Origin: Cheiracanthium punctorium
Lineage: Eukaryota; Arthropoda; Arachnida; Araneae; Cheiracanthiidae
Direction of reading: 5' to 3'
Assembly: GCA_038373885.1 (NCBI GenBank)
Contig: JAWZYV010010319.1
Span: forward strand, 856,001 to 920,000
DNA length: 64,000 bases
The notes under the pieces were generated by a model. The model was not told the origin of the DNA. It did not search any database and saw only the letters and a list, made by a program, of their open reading frames with translations. Positions 11,473 to 24,311 of the stretch are shown one piece after another. Position numbers and translations under genes: made by a program. Position 1 is the stretch's first letter. Every line of letters starts with the position of its first letter.

Positions 11473-13217
11473 TTTTAAAATGATAGTAAGTCATTTTTTT
11501 GTACTTTTTAGAAATAAAGAAGTTCGCGATAAATTTTTAAGATACATTATTCAGCTTTAAAAAATAAGAATAGCATCACCTTTGCAAATAGACATGAGCA
11601 TTCCATTTAAATTAAATATGTATTCTCAGAAATCGAATTAATTAATAAATCACAAGACTGAACGCCTACACAAGAGACGTTACACACGCCAATTATATTT
11701 CCCCCTTTTTTTTAAGCCAAAAAACCAATCAAATAATTATATTTGTCATTATTGAGTCAATATTAGATTTCGCCGTCGGGGTTCCAAGAAGCATTCTTTA
11801 AAAGATTTTTATTAAATAATATTAACCAAAAAATAGTTTTAAGTTGCTCCACAAAATCTTTTATAAATAGCCCGGAGGAGAGCAATCGCAATAGAACGTT
11901 CAAACTATTTCAATCTGGTAGCAATATTTTCTTTTTACCCCGTTTTCTTATTAGAAAATGCGATTTCTATTGCGTAAAAAAAACCTTCGCGATAATTGAA
12001 TAAGTTTTGTTTTATGAACGGAGATCACGTATCTTCGGAAGCTGCCGCCGCCGTCCTGGTGCAGTGAACTGGAATCCCATTAGATTCGTCCTGTCTTAGG
12101 GCGGAATTTAATACACATTTTGGAGAATTGAAGTCGAATTAATAGATTTAAAAAAGAAGAAGGAAATCCAATGAAAATGTACATTTTCAAAAGCGTTTAT
12201 GTGGAGGGGGGGGGGATAAAATATTTGTGTTCACAAATTGAAGTAAATTTGCACTACAACTAGAAAATTTATTGAGTTATTAACTCTTTTTGAAAATACG
12301 CGATAGTAATTATTCGGACAGCATAAGAATTTGATAATTAAGTAATTAATATTTAATGAAGTATTTTTATTTTACCATTTATTACCAGTTACTGAATTAG
12401 TTTTTGGAAAACATGCGCTCTTTAAAGTAGTTAGTTTAGGTATTGAAGAAAATATGTTTTAATTTATTTGCATTTTGTAAAAAATGCAAATAAATAAAAA
12501 ATATCTGTTTTACGTTTTTAATGTGTGTTTAATAAAGTTCTTAATTAATTTAACATTTAAACCAGTGGCTAATGAGATGTGTGTGTGTGTGTGTAACCAG
12601 AGAGGGTCAAGGAGGGGTATCTGTCCTCGGGAGCAGAGTCCAAGGGGTGTTAAATTGTAAACAAAACCTTCCCCATTGTATTCTGGTATCTTTTCAGATA
12701 TCACGTTTCACCATGAATAAGTTGAGCAAAACGGTTTTTTTTTTTTTTTTTTTTAATTGCAGTCTAATGCGAAAGATAATGTAGAAGAATTTTATTAAAA
12801 GAAATAATTTTTTTTTTTTTTTTGATATTACAGATCAAAACTGAATCTCTAGGATGCCAAATTTGTTGTTAGAAATTATTGCCAAAGTCTATGAACCACA
12901 GAGGGGTTGACATTTAGCCATTCGCCCATTTGTGTCTCACTTTGCCCTGCCTCTAGTTAACCAATAGCAGCTCTCCATCGCAGTTCTTCTGCCAAATAAT
13001 GCCTAGAAGTTACTGTCACGCATTGCAATCCCCAATTTCTTACATTACAGTCACAGCAAAAACGGCAGGCTTGATCTCAAACAAGCAATTTTATGCTCCC
13101 AGCAAATTTCTTCTTCCTCCCTGCAACGCCGCTAATTTGCATATTGCAGCTTTACTAAGCAACTTTTATCTGACAACATATTCAAATTCCATATATGTTG
13201 TATTCTGGGATTCTGGC
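11473..13217. other. Intergenic, no gene recognised
   Basis: AT-rich DNA with a short (GT)n tract near 12575-12595, G-rich and T-rich runs (12205, 12735, 12808). No transposon terminus or coding sequence could be identified. Confidence 0.5.
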
Positions 13218-13429
13218 CAATTAGCTACACCTAGGCTCTAGGCCTTGGGGTGGGGTGTACCCTCCGTGGGAATCTTTCCAAGGGGTTTTAACCCGTATTT
13301 ACGCTAAGTTTCGGAGGAAACCACGGAACATTCCGAACGGTGGTTGGCGGACGTAACCTAGTTTTGAACCCGGTACTTCCCTTCTTTCATTTCAGAGTGC
13401 TATTCGATCGACCACTGGTAGGGACAAAT
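13218..13429 (-). mobile_element. tRNA-derived SINE, copy 1
   Basis: Read on the minus strand it starts near GTCCCTACCAGTGG, has GGGTTCAAAAC (B-box-like), then TCCGAAACTTAGCGTAAATACGGG, and ends near CCTAGGTGTAGC. The element at 39283-39516 shows the same order with CGCGTAAATACGGGCTAGG and GGCCTAGGACTCTAG, so these are two copies of one short interspersed family. No clear target duplication was found here. Confidence 0.65.
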
Positions 13430-13826
13430 TCCAAATGGATTGGCTTATTTTGGGGCGAGTTATCACCATTTTTGGAATTTACCCTTAATATTTTGCAACT
13501 AGTGTAGTTAAAATTACGAAACAATCAAACACAGTTTTCTGAATGTATCGCTTTAATATCGTTTTGGACGCAAATATATGCACTTTTAACAAATACTACA
13601 AAATATTAAATTCGTTGATATTTTAGTGGAAGTAACGAAAGAAAATATGTATAATTACACACTAATATTTTCCAGATAATTCTCTTTACATCAAATTGGT
13701 TATGACTTCTCCTCTAACAGAGACATAAAAAGTAAAAGTAAAAGTAAAAGTAAAACAAAAAACAACAACAACAACAAAAAAAAACATTAAACGATTCTCT
13801 TTTAAAAATACGGTAATAATAATTGC

Positions 13827-14761
13827 CTGTGGCGCAGAGGGGGGAGGGGAGAGCAGGGGAGAAATCCCCAGGGTCTCAGCTTGTGAAGGGGCCCCGCTTT
13901 TGCTGTTTATATGATGCTTAATTGTGTGTTGTCAATTTAAAAAAAAAAAAAAAGTCCGAATTCAGATTATGTTCCCGGATGTTTCAAATTAATTTTTGAA
14001 TGAAATTACAAAAAGCCAGTTAGATCACAAACCACCAACTTGACGAAAACGAGGAGTGTTTCTGATTTTCTTTTGCAAGAAAAGTAACCATTGCCGGTGT
14101 TATTCAACGGTTTGCCATGACTAAGAGTAGAAAAGATTTATTTAACAAGAAACCTTTTTTTTTCCGAGGCACATTGTTAAATAGTGGAAGAAAAGGTATA
14201 GCCAGAGGAGAAACTATGGGCCCACCCAACCTCTGAAAATTTGAATTTTCCTTAACAAAATGTTAAAGATCAAGACTTTCCATGAGAAATTTTGAAATTT
14301 CCACTTTTTTGGCCTTAGATGATTAGACGAATTCTCGATTATCCGAAAATTTCGATTATCCGAAGTAGGTTCGGTCCCAATTACTTCGGATAATCGAGGT
14401 TGTACTGTACTAATTTTTTTTCAATACTGATTTTTTTTCAAAACGTTAACATCATGCCATGCAAAAATGTTAACATTTCAAACAAAGTTTCTCTGAAAAG
14501 GTGATGAAACCTTCAAAACAAAATGTTGGTATTTTTTTGAGCACGGATGTTTATTAAAGTATAATACTCTTTTAAATTAATAATTTTAATTCGCGATTAA
14601 TTATTTTTCAATTACTATTAATTTAAAGTTTCTTTAAATGATTAATAATTTTAATAAGGAATAAATGATTGATCTAATACGACATCAAAAGGATTTCTGG
14701 ATAGCAGAGGGACCACAAAGATTTTATCCCCGGCGCCCCGACTTGGCTCTCTGCGCCTCTG
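13827..14761. mobile_element. Non-autonomous hAT-like element, about 935 bp
   Basis: Ends are CTGTGGCGCAGAG and, read from the other side, CAGAGGCGCAGAG: inverted repeats matching at 11 of 13 positions. Flanks are ATAATTGC (13819-13826) and ATAATTCT (14762-14769), an 8-bp duplication with 6 matches, consistent with an old hAT insertion. The inside has no transposase; it holds a pogo-type hairpin near 14329-14407. Confidence 0.5.
14329..14407. mobile_element. pogo/Tigger-type MITE remnant (hairpin)
   Basis: CGATTATCCGAAGTA at 14353-14367 pairs exactly with TACTTCGGATAATCG at 14382-14396. The right end reads CCTCGATTATCCGAAG... outward to CAGTACAACCTCGATTATCC on the minus strand, the familiar start of pogo/Tigger elements, followed by TA at 14408-14409. 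The left end is degraded. Confidence 0.6.
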
Positions 14762-14769
14762 ATAATTCT

Positions 14770-17145
14770 AATAATAAAAGGTTTAGGATATTTTTGCTAA
14801 AAACGAGCATTTTAAGGTAGGCAGAATTTGTTGAAGAAACGTTATCCGTAATACGTCATAATTTTTTATAATTTATTTTTTTGGGAAAAAAAGAAGAATG
14901 AAAATCACCTGGTTATAATATTTGATCATAAGAGAAGAAATGGAATACCAATTCTCGAAAAGTGCACATTCCAAAATTAATTTTTTTATATATAAACATT
15001 TCTTTTAATTTTTGGTTGCTGTTTATAATGGTTTACTAGGAATTGCCAATTAGAAATGTTATGAGTGCTTTAAATTCCAATTAGTTAAGGCTTAACTTTA
15101 ATGTCACACCGTTTGAATAGAGAATATTTTTGAAATGATAGATTTAAAAAAAACATTAAGTGTAAAATTAAAATACTTTTGACAAATGGTAAATAGTAAT
15201 CGCGTTGGGATAATATCCTTATTACGTAACTTAACTTTTACATTACAATGATCCAGTAATATGTTTACTCGACTACATCCTATGGGAATTTCCTACATAT
15301 TTTTTGCATATCTGTGAAATCTCAAATGTGTTTGAAAGTGAAACAGTGCATCGTTTAAGTGTTAAAAATGTGTAAAGTCACTAAAATCTAAGGAACAGGT
15401 ATATTTTCTAAGCTTAAAATAGTAAAAATTTATTTCTATAATTTTCTGATAGCAAACTAGCACATCAATTATTGAATAAATAAATCCATACCGTATTGGG
15501 ATTCGAGAGACCTTGAAAGAGACCACCTACAAGGACCTGACGATTTTAACGCGCATGCTCAAAGTTCATTTATTACAGAAAATCATGCTAACAATTCGAA
15601 AAGCGAAATTACGCAAATAATCACTTCAAAGAAAACCATGTTAACAGCTCGAAAGCGAAACTACGTAAATACTCACTTCAAAATACTAATTTAAAAAAAA
15701 AAAAAAACGCCTTTCATACATTAAGTATGCATTTCAGAAGAAGAAAATCGAAAGAGAAATTAAAACTTCCCAAATAATATCTGGATACAGTCACACTATG
15801 GAGTCTTTCCTGAAGTCACTCCGTTGCATAGCAGGAAACAGGCTTCAGCGGATGAGAAAACATTTTACTGATGTCTATTCTCTTACATCAGTGCTACATT
15901 GCATCAGTTTCAGGAGCGCGTGAGCGAAGGTGATGTGAGAAAAGCGAGTGCGTTTTAATAACTGGATTGATTTGCTTGGTTGCCAAGTTTCAAAACGGCG
16001 ACTTCGGGCGCTGCACGTGTAGTTTGGTACTTAAATGTCTCCTTCAACACATTGAAATGTAGGTAAGTATACGTTCAGTTTCATCCAGTAGTCCTAAGAA
16101 AATAAGTGTGGGGGGGGGCGCTCATTTCATTTTTGACAAAGTTTAACCTAAACTTATATGATTAATGAAATGCTTTTTCCCCCTTAAATAACAAATAAAA
16201 CTAATTTACTATTATTTGTTTATTAGTTAATTAAAATTGACTATAAATTATTAATTATTTGTTGGCAGTAAAAACGAAGATATTTTGGTTAGGTTATTTA
16301 CTAATAATTAAATTGCATCGTGACGGATTAATCCAGGTTCGATACACTTAGTTGCAAATATAAGAATGCGTTAATATACTTAAAACTATTTTATTCAAAA
16401 GAAACTATTAAGTTTTTACAACGGTTGGTGGTGGCTCAGCGAAATAAAAATACGTCTTTTATGGACAGTGAAAATAAGATGGAATGAATCAAAAATTACG
16501 CCAGCACAGAATTACACATTGGCGAGAACAAGCACTTGGCTGAGATAAATAACGCCAATCCCAGAGCAACTCTGAAACTTAATCCAATAAAATTAAAATG
16601 TCGGAATAGCGAAAAATAATTTTAAACATGTCGCTGGGCAACAAAAAATATTAACGCCAACACTATGCCAAAGAAGTGGGTAAGCAAAAAGCCGTTGCTA
16701 TTGCAAACGGACGTAATGTAATATATTTTTTACCCAGAACGACTCTACAAAGTCAGACGATACAAATAAACAATTAAGAATAATGCATACGGGGAAAAGC
16801 GAATATACAGATTAAAAGCCGAAGTGACAGAAGAATGAGAACAGAAATGTACTTTAGGATTCATGATTTTGGATAGATTGCATTAAAGAAACACAAATTA
16901 AATGATAATTAATATTTAGATATGCGATCTTCATCACACAATTTTGATGAACAGTGTAAGTTACTTAATTTTATCATCTGCTTATGTCAACAATCTAATG
17001 TCAAAGTGACATATTTTGTTTTGGATTTCTGCGTGACTATTCGCTACCCCGATTTTTGTCACTTTTTCGGCCATTCGGGAAAGCATTTTTTACCAAGAGT
17101 GCGTTCGGGAAGATTATAGTTTTTTTTTTTTTTTTCTTTCTTTTT
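14770..17145. other. Intergenic, no gene recognised
   Basis: AT-rich. Two adjacent copies of an about 50-bp sequence (ATGCTAACAATTCGAAAAGCG... and ATGTTAACAGCTCGAAAGCG...) lie at about 15585-15685, a degenerate tandem duplication. A poly-A run at about 15692 and poly-G at about 16110 are the only other marked features. Confidence 0.5.
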
Positions 17146-17436
17146 GCCATGATAGCCCAGTGGTTGAGGCGTTGGACTCGTACCGGAAGGATGCGGGCTC
17201 AATACCGTCGTACCACTAAAGACGCCCGTATAACTGCGGTGTACGTGCACGCTAAATCTGTGTTCCGAAAGTCCTCTCAAAGGTCACTAAGAGTTTCCGA
17301 GGGGTGCCAATATTCAGAAGTCCCCCCCATCTTCTGATGATGATCAAAATTGTGGCGGGAAAGACGTATGTTACTCTAAACAACAGGTTCAGTGACGTGA
17401 GCTGTCCTCTCCTAGGAAATAAATCTATTCTATTTT
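17146..17436 (+). mobile_element. tRNA-derived SINE, second family
   Basis: Starts with a tRNA-like head: TAGCCCAGTGGTTGAGGCGT matches a pol III A box, and GGGCTCAATACCG 40 bases on matches 8 of 11 B-box positions. A non-tRNA body follows (CGTATAACTGCGGTGTACG...), ending with AAATAAATCTATTCTATTTT. A T-rich run lies just before it. The A and B boxes are the internal promoter of such elements; it encodes no protein. Confidence 0.7.
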
Positions 17437-18700
17437 GAAGGATAATTTCTCTTTACTGAAGTGTTTACAAATTGTAAGTCATTCTGAAAGTCCATCCAAT
17501 GATTTTTACGCCGGTACTTTATCTCTCGAACAAAACGGAAATTTTAATTTCTTCGAAGAATTTTTAAAAATCTAGACATTGAGCGTTCTCCCTGAGAATA
17601 AAAAGTGGGGGTAGGGGACACGTATGGGTTGAAATGAAGAATTAGGGGGACGGCGTCCGCTTTCGACTACACCACTGGTTTCATCGCTGGATAAAACGTG
17701 GGTTACCGAAGTGAAATATCGCACAGTTTTAACTTCATATTTCGTGGTATAAAAAACTTGGAAGTTGGCAAATTTTTTGCTGAAATGCACTATCTTCTGT
17801 GGTAAAATTTTCAGAGAAGTGAGTTTCATGGTTTTAGAAGCTTCTCGAGAAGTTGAGTCGTCAAGTTGTGTTACTAACCTCTTTGCTTAACATTAAATGC
17901 ACCTGCATTTTGCTCCATTAAAACACATTAGTATGTCATGGGAATAGAGCCTAAACTAGCTCAAATGCTCTCGAGTTCAAATCCCGTTATCGCATGGATG
18001 TATACTTTTGACCAAATATTGCGATGCAAAATTGTATTTACAAAAACAAATGAGATGAAGGCATAAAAAGAGAAACAGATCTCGATATTCTCTCTCTAAT
18101 CTCAAATAGCACTATTTATGTATTAGATCTGTTTTAAAGTTGACTAAAATAAACTTTCCTTATAGGGCAGTTTTGGCTCAACTCACAACTTTTTCTTGGA
18201 GGACGCACGAAACCTGAATTCTAGGCTTCTATATGTAAATTTGATGATCCTGCCAGACTCTCATTACCTGCCGAAAAGATTCTATTTGGTGGATTCATTG
18301 CATAGTCGCTTGGTTGAAGCATCCTAAAGACAGCATAATAAATGAATATGAAATGGCTTTAATGTGAAAAACACCATTCTATATAAAAAAATTAGTTTAT
18401 TTAAAAACAATTCATGAAAATATTTAAAACCACTAAATGAATATTATTAACCGTACATAAGTATCTTTATTGTGCTATATTTTAAATAAATTTACTTCTT
18501 CGTTCTTAATATTTTTTAAGAAAGCATGGATATGAATATTCTAGGTAATAATAAATGTAATAAATATAATATTTAGTATTTCAAAGCTGTAAAGACATTT
18601 GTACAAATGATCAGCTTGGTGATTTTTATGAAAATTAAGATATTCAACTTTGGGACGTTAGAAAAGTGATATCGTTATAATATCGAAAATGTAACCAAGT
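17437..18700. other. Intergenic upstream of the unrecognised frame
   Basis: No recognisable gene or transposon. An in-frame stop at 18678-18680 bounds the open frame that follows. AT-rich; no promoter could be assigned with confidence. Confidence 0.5.
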
Positions 18701-18755
18701 ACATTTGTGGTGGTTGACTTCTGATATTATATATTATAAAACGGATAAATCAGAA

Positions 18756-19160
18756 ATGCTGAAAATATTTTTGTTGCAAAAAAATGAGCGGCAGTTAAAA
18801 AGTACGTTAGGTCACTATTATGGTCTTAGCTTGAAACATTTACACAAGTATGAAGAAACAAATAAAATAAAACCCTTTATACCGTCTTGGATATATGTAA
18901 TGTCAGCTATGTATATTGTTCAATATAATAGTCAACCACCTCAAAACATTAAGGATTTAATGAGCAATTTAACTGTTCCAAAAGGTCAAATTTTAGAAGC
19001 ATTGGAAATTAGAAAATTCGAAAGCAAAAAATCTAATTTAAAGTTAGATGATTTATTGACGTTGATAAATTCTATAAAGGATGAAATGAATCACATTGAA
19101 AAGAATAATTTTTCATTCGATGATACTTGGATTGAGGCAATTGAAAGTGTAATTAACTAA
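18756..19160 (+). CDS. Unrecognised 134-aa protein
   Basis: From ATG at 18756 the frame codes 134 residues to TAA at 19158-19160; without requiring ATG it is open from 18681. I do not recognise the family. The composition looks protein-like and soluble: an N-terminal part rich in Lys/Leu (LKIFLLQKNERQLK), HYYGLSLKHLHKYEETNK, an aromatic and Met-rich stretch (PSWIYVMSAMYIVQYN), and a C-terminal Lys/Asp/Glu-rich part ending DDTWIEAIESVIN, probably helical. There is no signal peptide, membrane segment or zinc motif. It is followed by AT-rich sequence with an AATAAA near 19647, a possible polyadenylation signal. It could be a single-exon gene, the last exon of a host gene, or an old viral or transposon relic. 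Codon use is as AT-rich as the surroundings. Confidence 0.45.
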   Translation: MLKIFLLQKNERQLKSTLGHYYGLSLKHLHKYEETNKIKPFIPSWIYVMSAMYIVQYNSQPPQNIKDLMSNLTVPKGQILEALEIRKFESKKSNLKLDDLLTLINSIKDEMNHIEKNNFSFDDTWIEAIESVIN

Positions 19161-19335
19161 GAAGTTCGATTTTAAAGATAATGATTATATATCTATGTAT
19201 AATATTCGATATGACTAAATATTGAATGAGTAAGTCATATTTTTAACTATTAGTTGAAAACTTGAATAATGTAACAACTCGAACGTTTATGTTATATTTT
19301 ACCAACTATTTTACACTAGGAATACTTTACATGTG

Positions 19336-19512
19336 CAGTAGAACACGCTTAATGGAATAGCCAATTTGCTACGAAATTTTTCCTAATAAGCGGAGTATTC
19401 CATTATCCGGGATCACACTGAATAATTATTACTGGTTGGTGCATTGAAAATTTGTTACAATAAGCGGCATGTTCCTTTAACCGATATTCCATAAATCAAG
19501 CGGGTTAGACTG
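19336..19512. mobile_element. 177-bp pogo-like MITE, degraded
   Basis: Left end CAGTAGAACACGCTTAATGG and right end, read inward on the minus strand, CAGTCTAACCCGCTTGATTT are similar inverted repeats. TA follows on the right (19513-19514), while the left flank reads TG. AATAAGCGG occurs inside twice. It is consistent with a Tc1/mariner-pogo miniature element with a mutated left duplication. Confidence 0.5.
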
Positions 19513-20107
19513 TACATAGATTTATAAAACATTATGTTTAAAAAAAAAATATTAATTTTAATGTTGTTGAATGCTGGCAAATATACGAAATTATTGTTTT
19601 TTAAAAGTAAATAATTAATACATTTTTGTACATTAATTCAGTTTTAAATAAATGTGAAGATTTAAATGCTTGTTAACAATATTCTTACTAAAAACTACAA
19701 TGCTTTTTCTTTTTCTCTTTATTTATTCATTGAGTTCTTTTCTAAACATTCTAATTGACAACATGTTGTGATTAAAATTTTGAGTTTTACTATTCTACAT
19801 ATGCGTAGTAAATCATCCCACTGTATAGAGTGGAACATTATTGCACATAAAAAAATTGTTGATGTGTTTTCCCGATTTGTCTTCTTAATATGTATAAAAC
19901 ACATTCCTGGAAAAATGCATTACCTCTTTTAATAATTATAGCGATAGTTTTATGATAATTGAACCACTATTTTTGGGTTTTTACCATTTAACAGATGATC
20001 TATTTTCCCTTTACTCAACTGTATTACAAAAAAAAAACAAAAAAACAAAACCCAACATTTATCAAAGTTCTGTGTGAAATGCAAGGGAAAAAAATAGTAA
20101 CTTTAAC

Positions 20108-22466
20108 AGGTACATTAAGTTGGACCCCCCCCCCCCCTCATTCGAATTTTACAAATATTTTTATGTCATCGTTTTGCACCCGTTTTGCACCGATTTGCAC
20201 CCAAGTTTGACATTTTGCACCCTAACCCTAAAAAAGTTATAAGCAAAATAATTTGGGGGGGGGGCTAACTTAACATTAAGTTGCCCCCCCCCCCCATGAA
20301 CGCAAATTTAGAAACGAATTACAGTTTTCGAAAGAGCTCGTTTTGCACCGTTTTGCACCCAAGTTTGATGGTTTGCACCCTAAATCGAAAAAAGTTAGGC
20401 GCAAAACAATATGTGGGGGGCCTACTTAACGTTAAGTTAGCCCCCCCCATAAACGCAAATTTAGAAACGAATTACAGTTTTCGAAACAGCTCGTTTTGCA
20501 CCCAGGCTTGATGGTTTGCACCCTAAATCCACAAAAGTTACGCGCAAAACAATATGTGGGGGGGGGCAACTTAACATTAAGTTAGCCCCACCATGAACAC
20601 AAATTTGGAAAAAAATTACAGTTTTCGAAAGAGCTCGTTTTGCACCGTTTTCCAAGTTTCACGGTTCGCACCCTAAACCCCCAAAGGTTATATACAAACA
20701 GTGGCGGCTTGTAACCTGTTTTAGTGGTGGGGCCCGAAAAAAAATAATGCCATTTAAAATCGCGAAAATATATATACACATAGAACAGCCTATCCCCACG
20801 TGAGTACAGCGTAAGTATTTAAAATTTCTCAACTGACAAATGATTATCAAAATTACTATACAACTTTTGCTATTTTTTACCTAATTATGTAAAATTGAAA
20901 AGTTCACTTTATTACTAAACAAAAAGCCACATTTAATTATTTAATATTTATGCTCTTTATAGCTGCTTATTCATAATTTTTAGATGATTTATTTAATTTA
21001 AAATCAAAACCAACATATATGAAAAAGACATTTATACATCGCTTTCCGTAAATCAAGAAAACAAAACAGAAAAATAGCTGACAGCACTGCAAAAATACGA
21101 TCACGCAAATAAAAAATGATTTCCTCCTAAGCCGAAAATTTCGCCAATAGCTACCGATTGCCGAAATTTCTCCGCACAGTCGTGTAGATCACCATGCGAG
21201 GGCCCGGAGATTTGGGCCCCGAAGAGAGCGCCAAATAAGCCGTTTGGAAGCCAAGTTAATTCCGCGACAATATGGCTTTTGTGCTCAATGCCAAATATGT
21301 CGAACCGGAGAACGGAGAAAAGACGCCCAATTCAGGGCAATCCAGCCCATGGTCCATAGATGGTTCAGATAGGGGAAAATAGTATAACTATCGCTTTTTT
21401 AAGTGCTTTTTTTAATGAATAGTATCAAAATAGAGTAAAATGTGTGCATTTTTTGAATGAAGGTAAAATATTGAAAGAACTGTCTTCCATAATAGAAAGA
21501 TACTTTGATTTAGACAGTAGTTATTCGGTGGGGCCAGGCCCCTCTGGCCCTTAATGACGAGCCACCACTGTATACAAAACAATATGTGGGGGTCAAAGGA
21601 TTCATTTAAACGACATTCATTAAAATCCCTCATTCAAATTTTAGAAATATTTTTATGTCATCGTTTTGCACCGATTTGCAGCCAAGTTTGACGTTTTGCA
21701 CCCTAAACCCAAAAACGTTATAAGCAAAACAATTTGGGGGAGGGGCTAACTTAACATTAAGTTAGTCCCCCCCCCATGAACGCAAATTTAGAAGCAAAAT
21801 ACAGTTTCCGAAAGAGCTCGCTTTGCACCGTTTTGCACCCAAGTTTGATGGTTTGTACCCTGAATCCAACAAAGTTATGCGCAAAACAATATATGGGGGG
21901 CCAATTTAACATTAAATTAGCCCCACCATGAACGCAAATTTAGAAACAAGTTATAGGTTTCGAAAGAGCTCGTTTTACACCGTTTTGCACCCAAGTTTGA
22001 CGGTTTGCACCCTGAACCCCCAAAAGTTATATGCAAAGCAAAATGTGTGTGTGTGTGTGGGGGGGGGGGGTCAAATGATTCATTTAAACGACATTCATTA
22101 AAACCCCTCATTCGAATTTTATAAATATTTTTATGTCATTGATTTGCACCCGTTTTGTACCAATTTGCAGCCAAGTTTGACGTTTTGCACCCTAGCCCTA
22201 AAAAAGTTATTAGTAAAGCATTTTTTTGGGGGGGGGGTAACTTAACATTAAGTTAGCCCCCATGAACGCAAATTTAGAAACAAATTACAGCTTTCGAAAG
22301 ATCTCGTTTTGCACCCAAGTTTGATGGTTTGCACCTTAAATCCATGAAAGTTATACGCCAAGCAATATGTGGGGAGCTAACTTAACGTTAAGTTAGCCTC
22401 CCCATGAACGCAAATTTAGAAACAAATTACAGTTTTCGAAAGAGCTTGTTTTACATTGTTTTGCAC
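20108..22466 (+). repeat. Left foldback arm: tandem ~140-bp units
   Basis: Seven junction palindromes of the type AACTTAACGTTAAGTT or AACTTAACATTAAGTT, usually bordered by G runs on the left and C runs on the right, are seen near 20268, 20424, 20570, 21748, 21905, 22235 and 22382. Each is followed by ATGAACGCAAATTTAGAAAC, TTTCGAAAGAGCTCG, GTTTTGCACC and AGTTATRNGCAAA. A longer unit type starting TCATTCGAATTTTA...ATGTCATC occurs near 20145, 21630 and 22108. The hAT insertion at 20699-21570 splits one unit. Confidence 0.85.
20699..21570. mobile_element. 872-bp non-autonomous hAT in the left arm
   Basis: Starts CAGTGGCGGCT and ends AGCCACCACTG, inverted hAT-type termini. It is flanked by a perfect TATACAAA duplication at 20691-20698 and 21571-21578. 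Removing it restores an uninterrupted arm unit. No coding region was found inside. It is younger than the foldback element. Confidence 0.9.
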
Positions 22467-24311
22467 CCGAAATTATGTCAGCTACAATGTTAGGGAGATA
22501 TTGCTTTCCCCAGTCTCCCAAGTTGTTCTGGATGCTATTCTCGCACTTCCTTATTAGTTTTCTTAACCAAGTTTTCATTAAATCGGTGTCTTTTATGGCG
22601 GATTCATTTTCAATATCGTTATTCTCATTTAATATCTCTTTGTCTCCCGTGTCTTCCAACATTTCTTGAGTAATAATCCTATCTGCTTCTACTTCCTATG
22701 CACCAATTAAATTCTTTAGAAAAATTTTACTTTTTTCACTAGGAACAGGCTCGCCTTTCTCATTATTTCCTTCAGTTTCGCCTATGGCGACAGTAATGAC
22801 AGCGATAAAAATTTTCTCTAGTAAAGAAATAGAGTCAACTTTTACAGCTTGAGCCATCACTCTTTAAAAAAATTGCCTTGTTCTTTTCATTTGTCCTTGA
22901 AGTGATTTCTATTGGGATATTAATTTCATGAAATGAGCAACATCACATCTAATAAAAGTTTTTGGAAGCCTTTGGGTTTGTCTTCCGAATACTATTTTGT
23001 TGCATTGTTCCAAATAATCTGTTAAAGTTGAAAATTGGGTGAATGCTTTCGCCTCAGCCGATAAAAGAGCTAAAGACATGTCTGAGATTACAATGTCCGG
23101 TTTTGTGACTCCACTCCTTATCCATTCACACAACGAATAATTAATACTGTTTGCATCATGTCGCTCAGACAACATATTTGATGCGGTGAACTGTTCCCCG
23201 ATTTCTTTTTCTAGAACAGTTATTTCATATAGAAATATACTTTGGGATTTCCCGCTTTGCCTTTTGATTTTCTGACAAACAGATCCCGTGGCGTTTATTG
23301 CTATTATTGAAGGGACAGTCTTTTTACAATACTCATTGTAAATATGCATTTGTGAAGAGCTCCAATAATGTACGAAAAACCTGTCGAACCCTATATCTTT
23401 AATAATACCGTGGAATGGAGCAGTTGTCTTTAAAATTGAAAGAACTATAATTGGGTCCTTATGAATTCTGCAAGACGTAACTGCATCATGCTTTGCAACC
23501 CTCAAGACATTGCTGGATGGTATGTTTCTTTTTTCAGGGTCTCCAAAATTCATTATTTCTTGAGCTTTCATTTGTCTATAAACACTCGCTGTTACATCGT
23601 AATTGCTTCTTCTCGAACAAAAGTGGACAGTGGACATTTACAGTTCATCAAATGTGGCTGCTTAAAATTACCTACCAGCGTAAAAGAAATTGACATATCA
23701 CTCTTGTCTTCTGGTTCTTCTAAAATTGATCCAATCAGTAAAGAAGAGCAATCTTTACAAGAAGCATAAAGTTTCGCAAAGGTATGGCCAGTGGGGTGAA
23801 TCTTAACGCGTTTCAAGACAAGAGTACACGGCAGAGATGTATTTTTGAAAAATAAAACATTTAACTTGTGTGTCCACCCTTTTTTAAGAGTCAAATAATT
23901 TCGCAGCTTCGATTTTCGAGTTCCATCTGAACATTTATAAGTTTTCTCATGTATCATATTCGCAAAATCTTCGAATGGTATTTTGGCTTCAAACTTTAAG
24001 AAAATTGAACTGTCATTTGCACAAAGTTCACTATCAGCTTCACTGAGACTACTTCCATCATTTGAGTTATTTTCTTCTGGATCTTCAAAATCATCACTAT
24101 ATTGTAGAGTTCTCCACACATCGTAGCGGTTTTTTCTAGCAATTGTATATAACGCTAATGGTGTTGAGCTTCCATTCAACTCCTGGGAAATAGTGTTCCA
24201 TACCTTGTCAGACTTAAATGCTAAAATTCCGTTTTCTTTCAAAATATCGCATTTATGAGTTAATAATATCTCTTTCAAAGCATTTACGTTGACCGATCGT
24301 TTTCTGGGCAT
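22466..24311 (-). pseudogene. MULE-like transposase, frame-broken
   Basis: The gene starts at ATG 24311 (MPRKRSVNVN) and stays open for 239 codons. A frameshift near 23600-23640 moves it to the frame that ends at 22909. A third stretch is recognisable to about 22466 after several stops. The second part has IAINATGSV, where MULE-type enzymes usually have an Asp before ATG, then DIVISDMSLALLSAEAKAF (second acidic motif) and IRCDVAHFMKLI, an order that resembles Mutator-like DDE enzymes of arthropod genomes. The third part ends near WGKQYLPNIVADI, just before the left arm begins. If the family is right, it would cut and rejoin the element ends. As it stands it is inactive: at least one frameshift, stops and an altered first acidic residue. 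The C-terminus may have been lost to arm growth. Confidence 0.65.

Noticed and set aside
17146..17220. Functional tRNA gene
   Set aside because: A and B boxes are present but the B box is degraded, no cloverleaf closes, and a SINE body follows.
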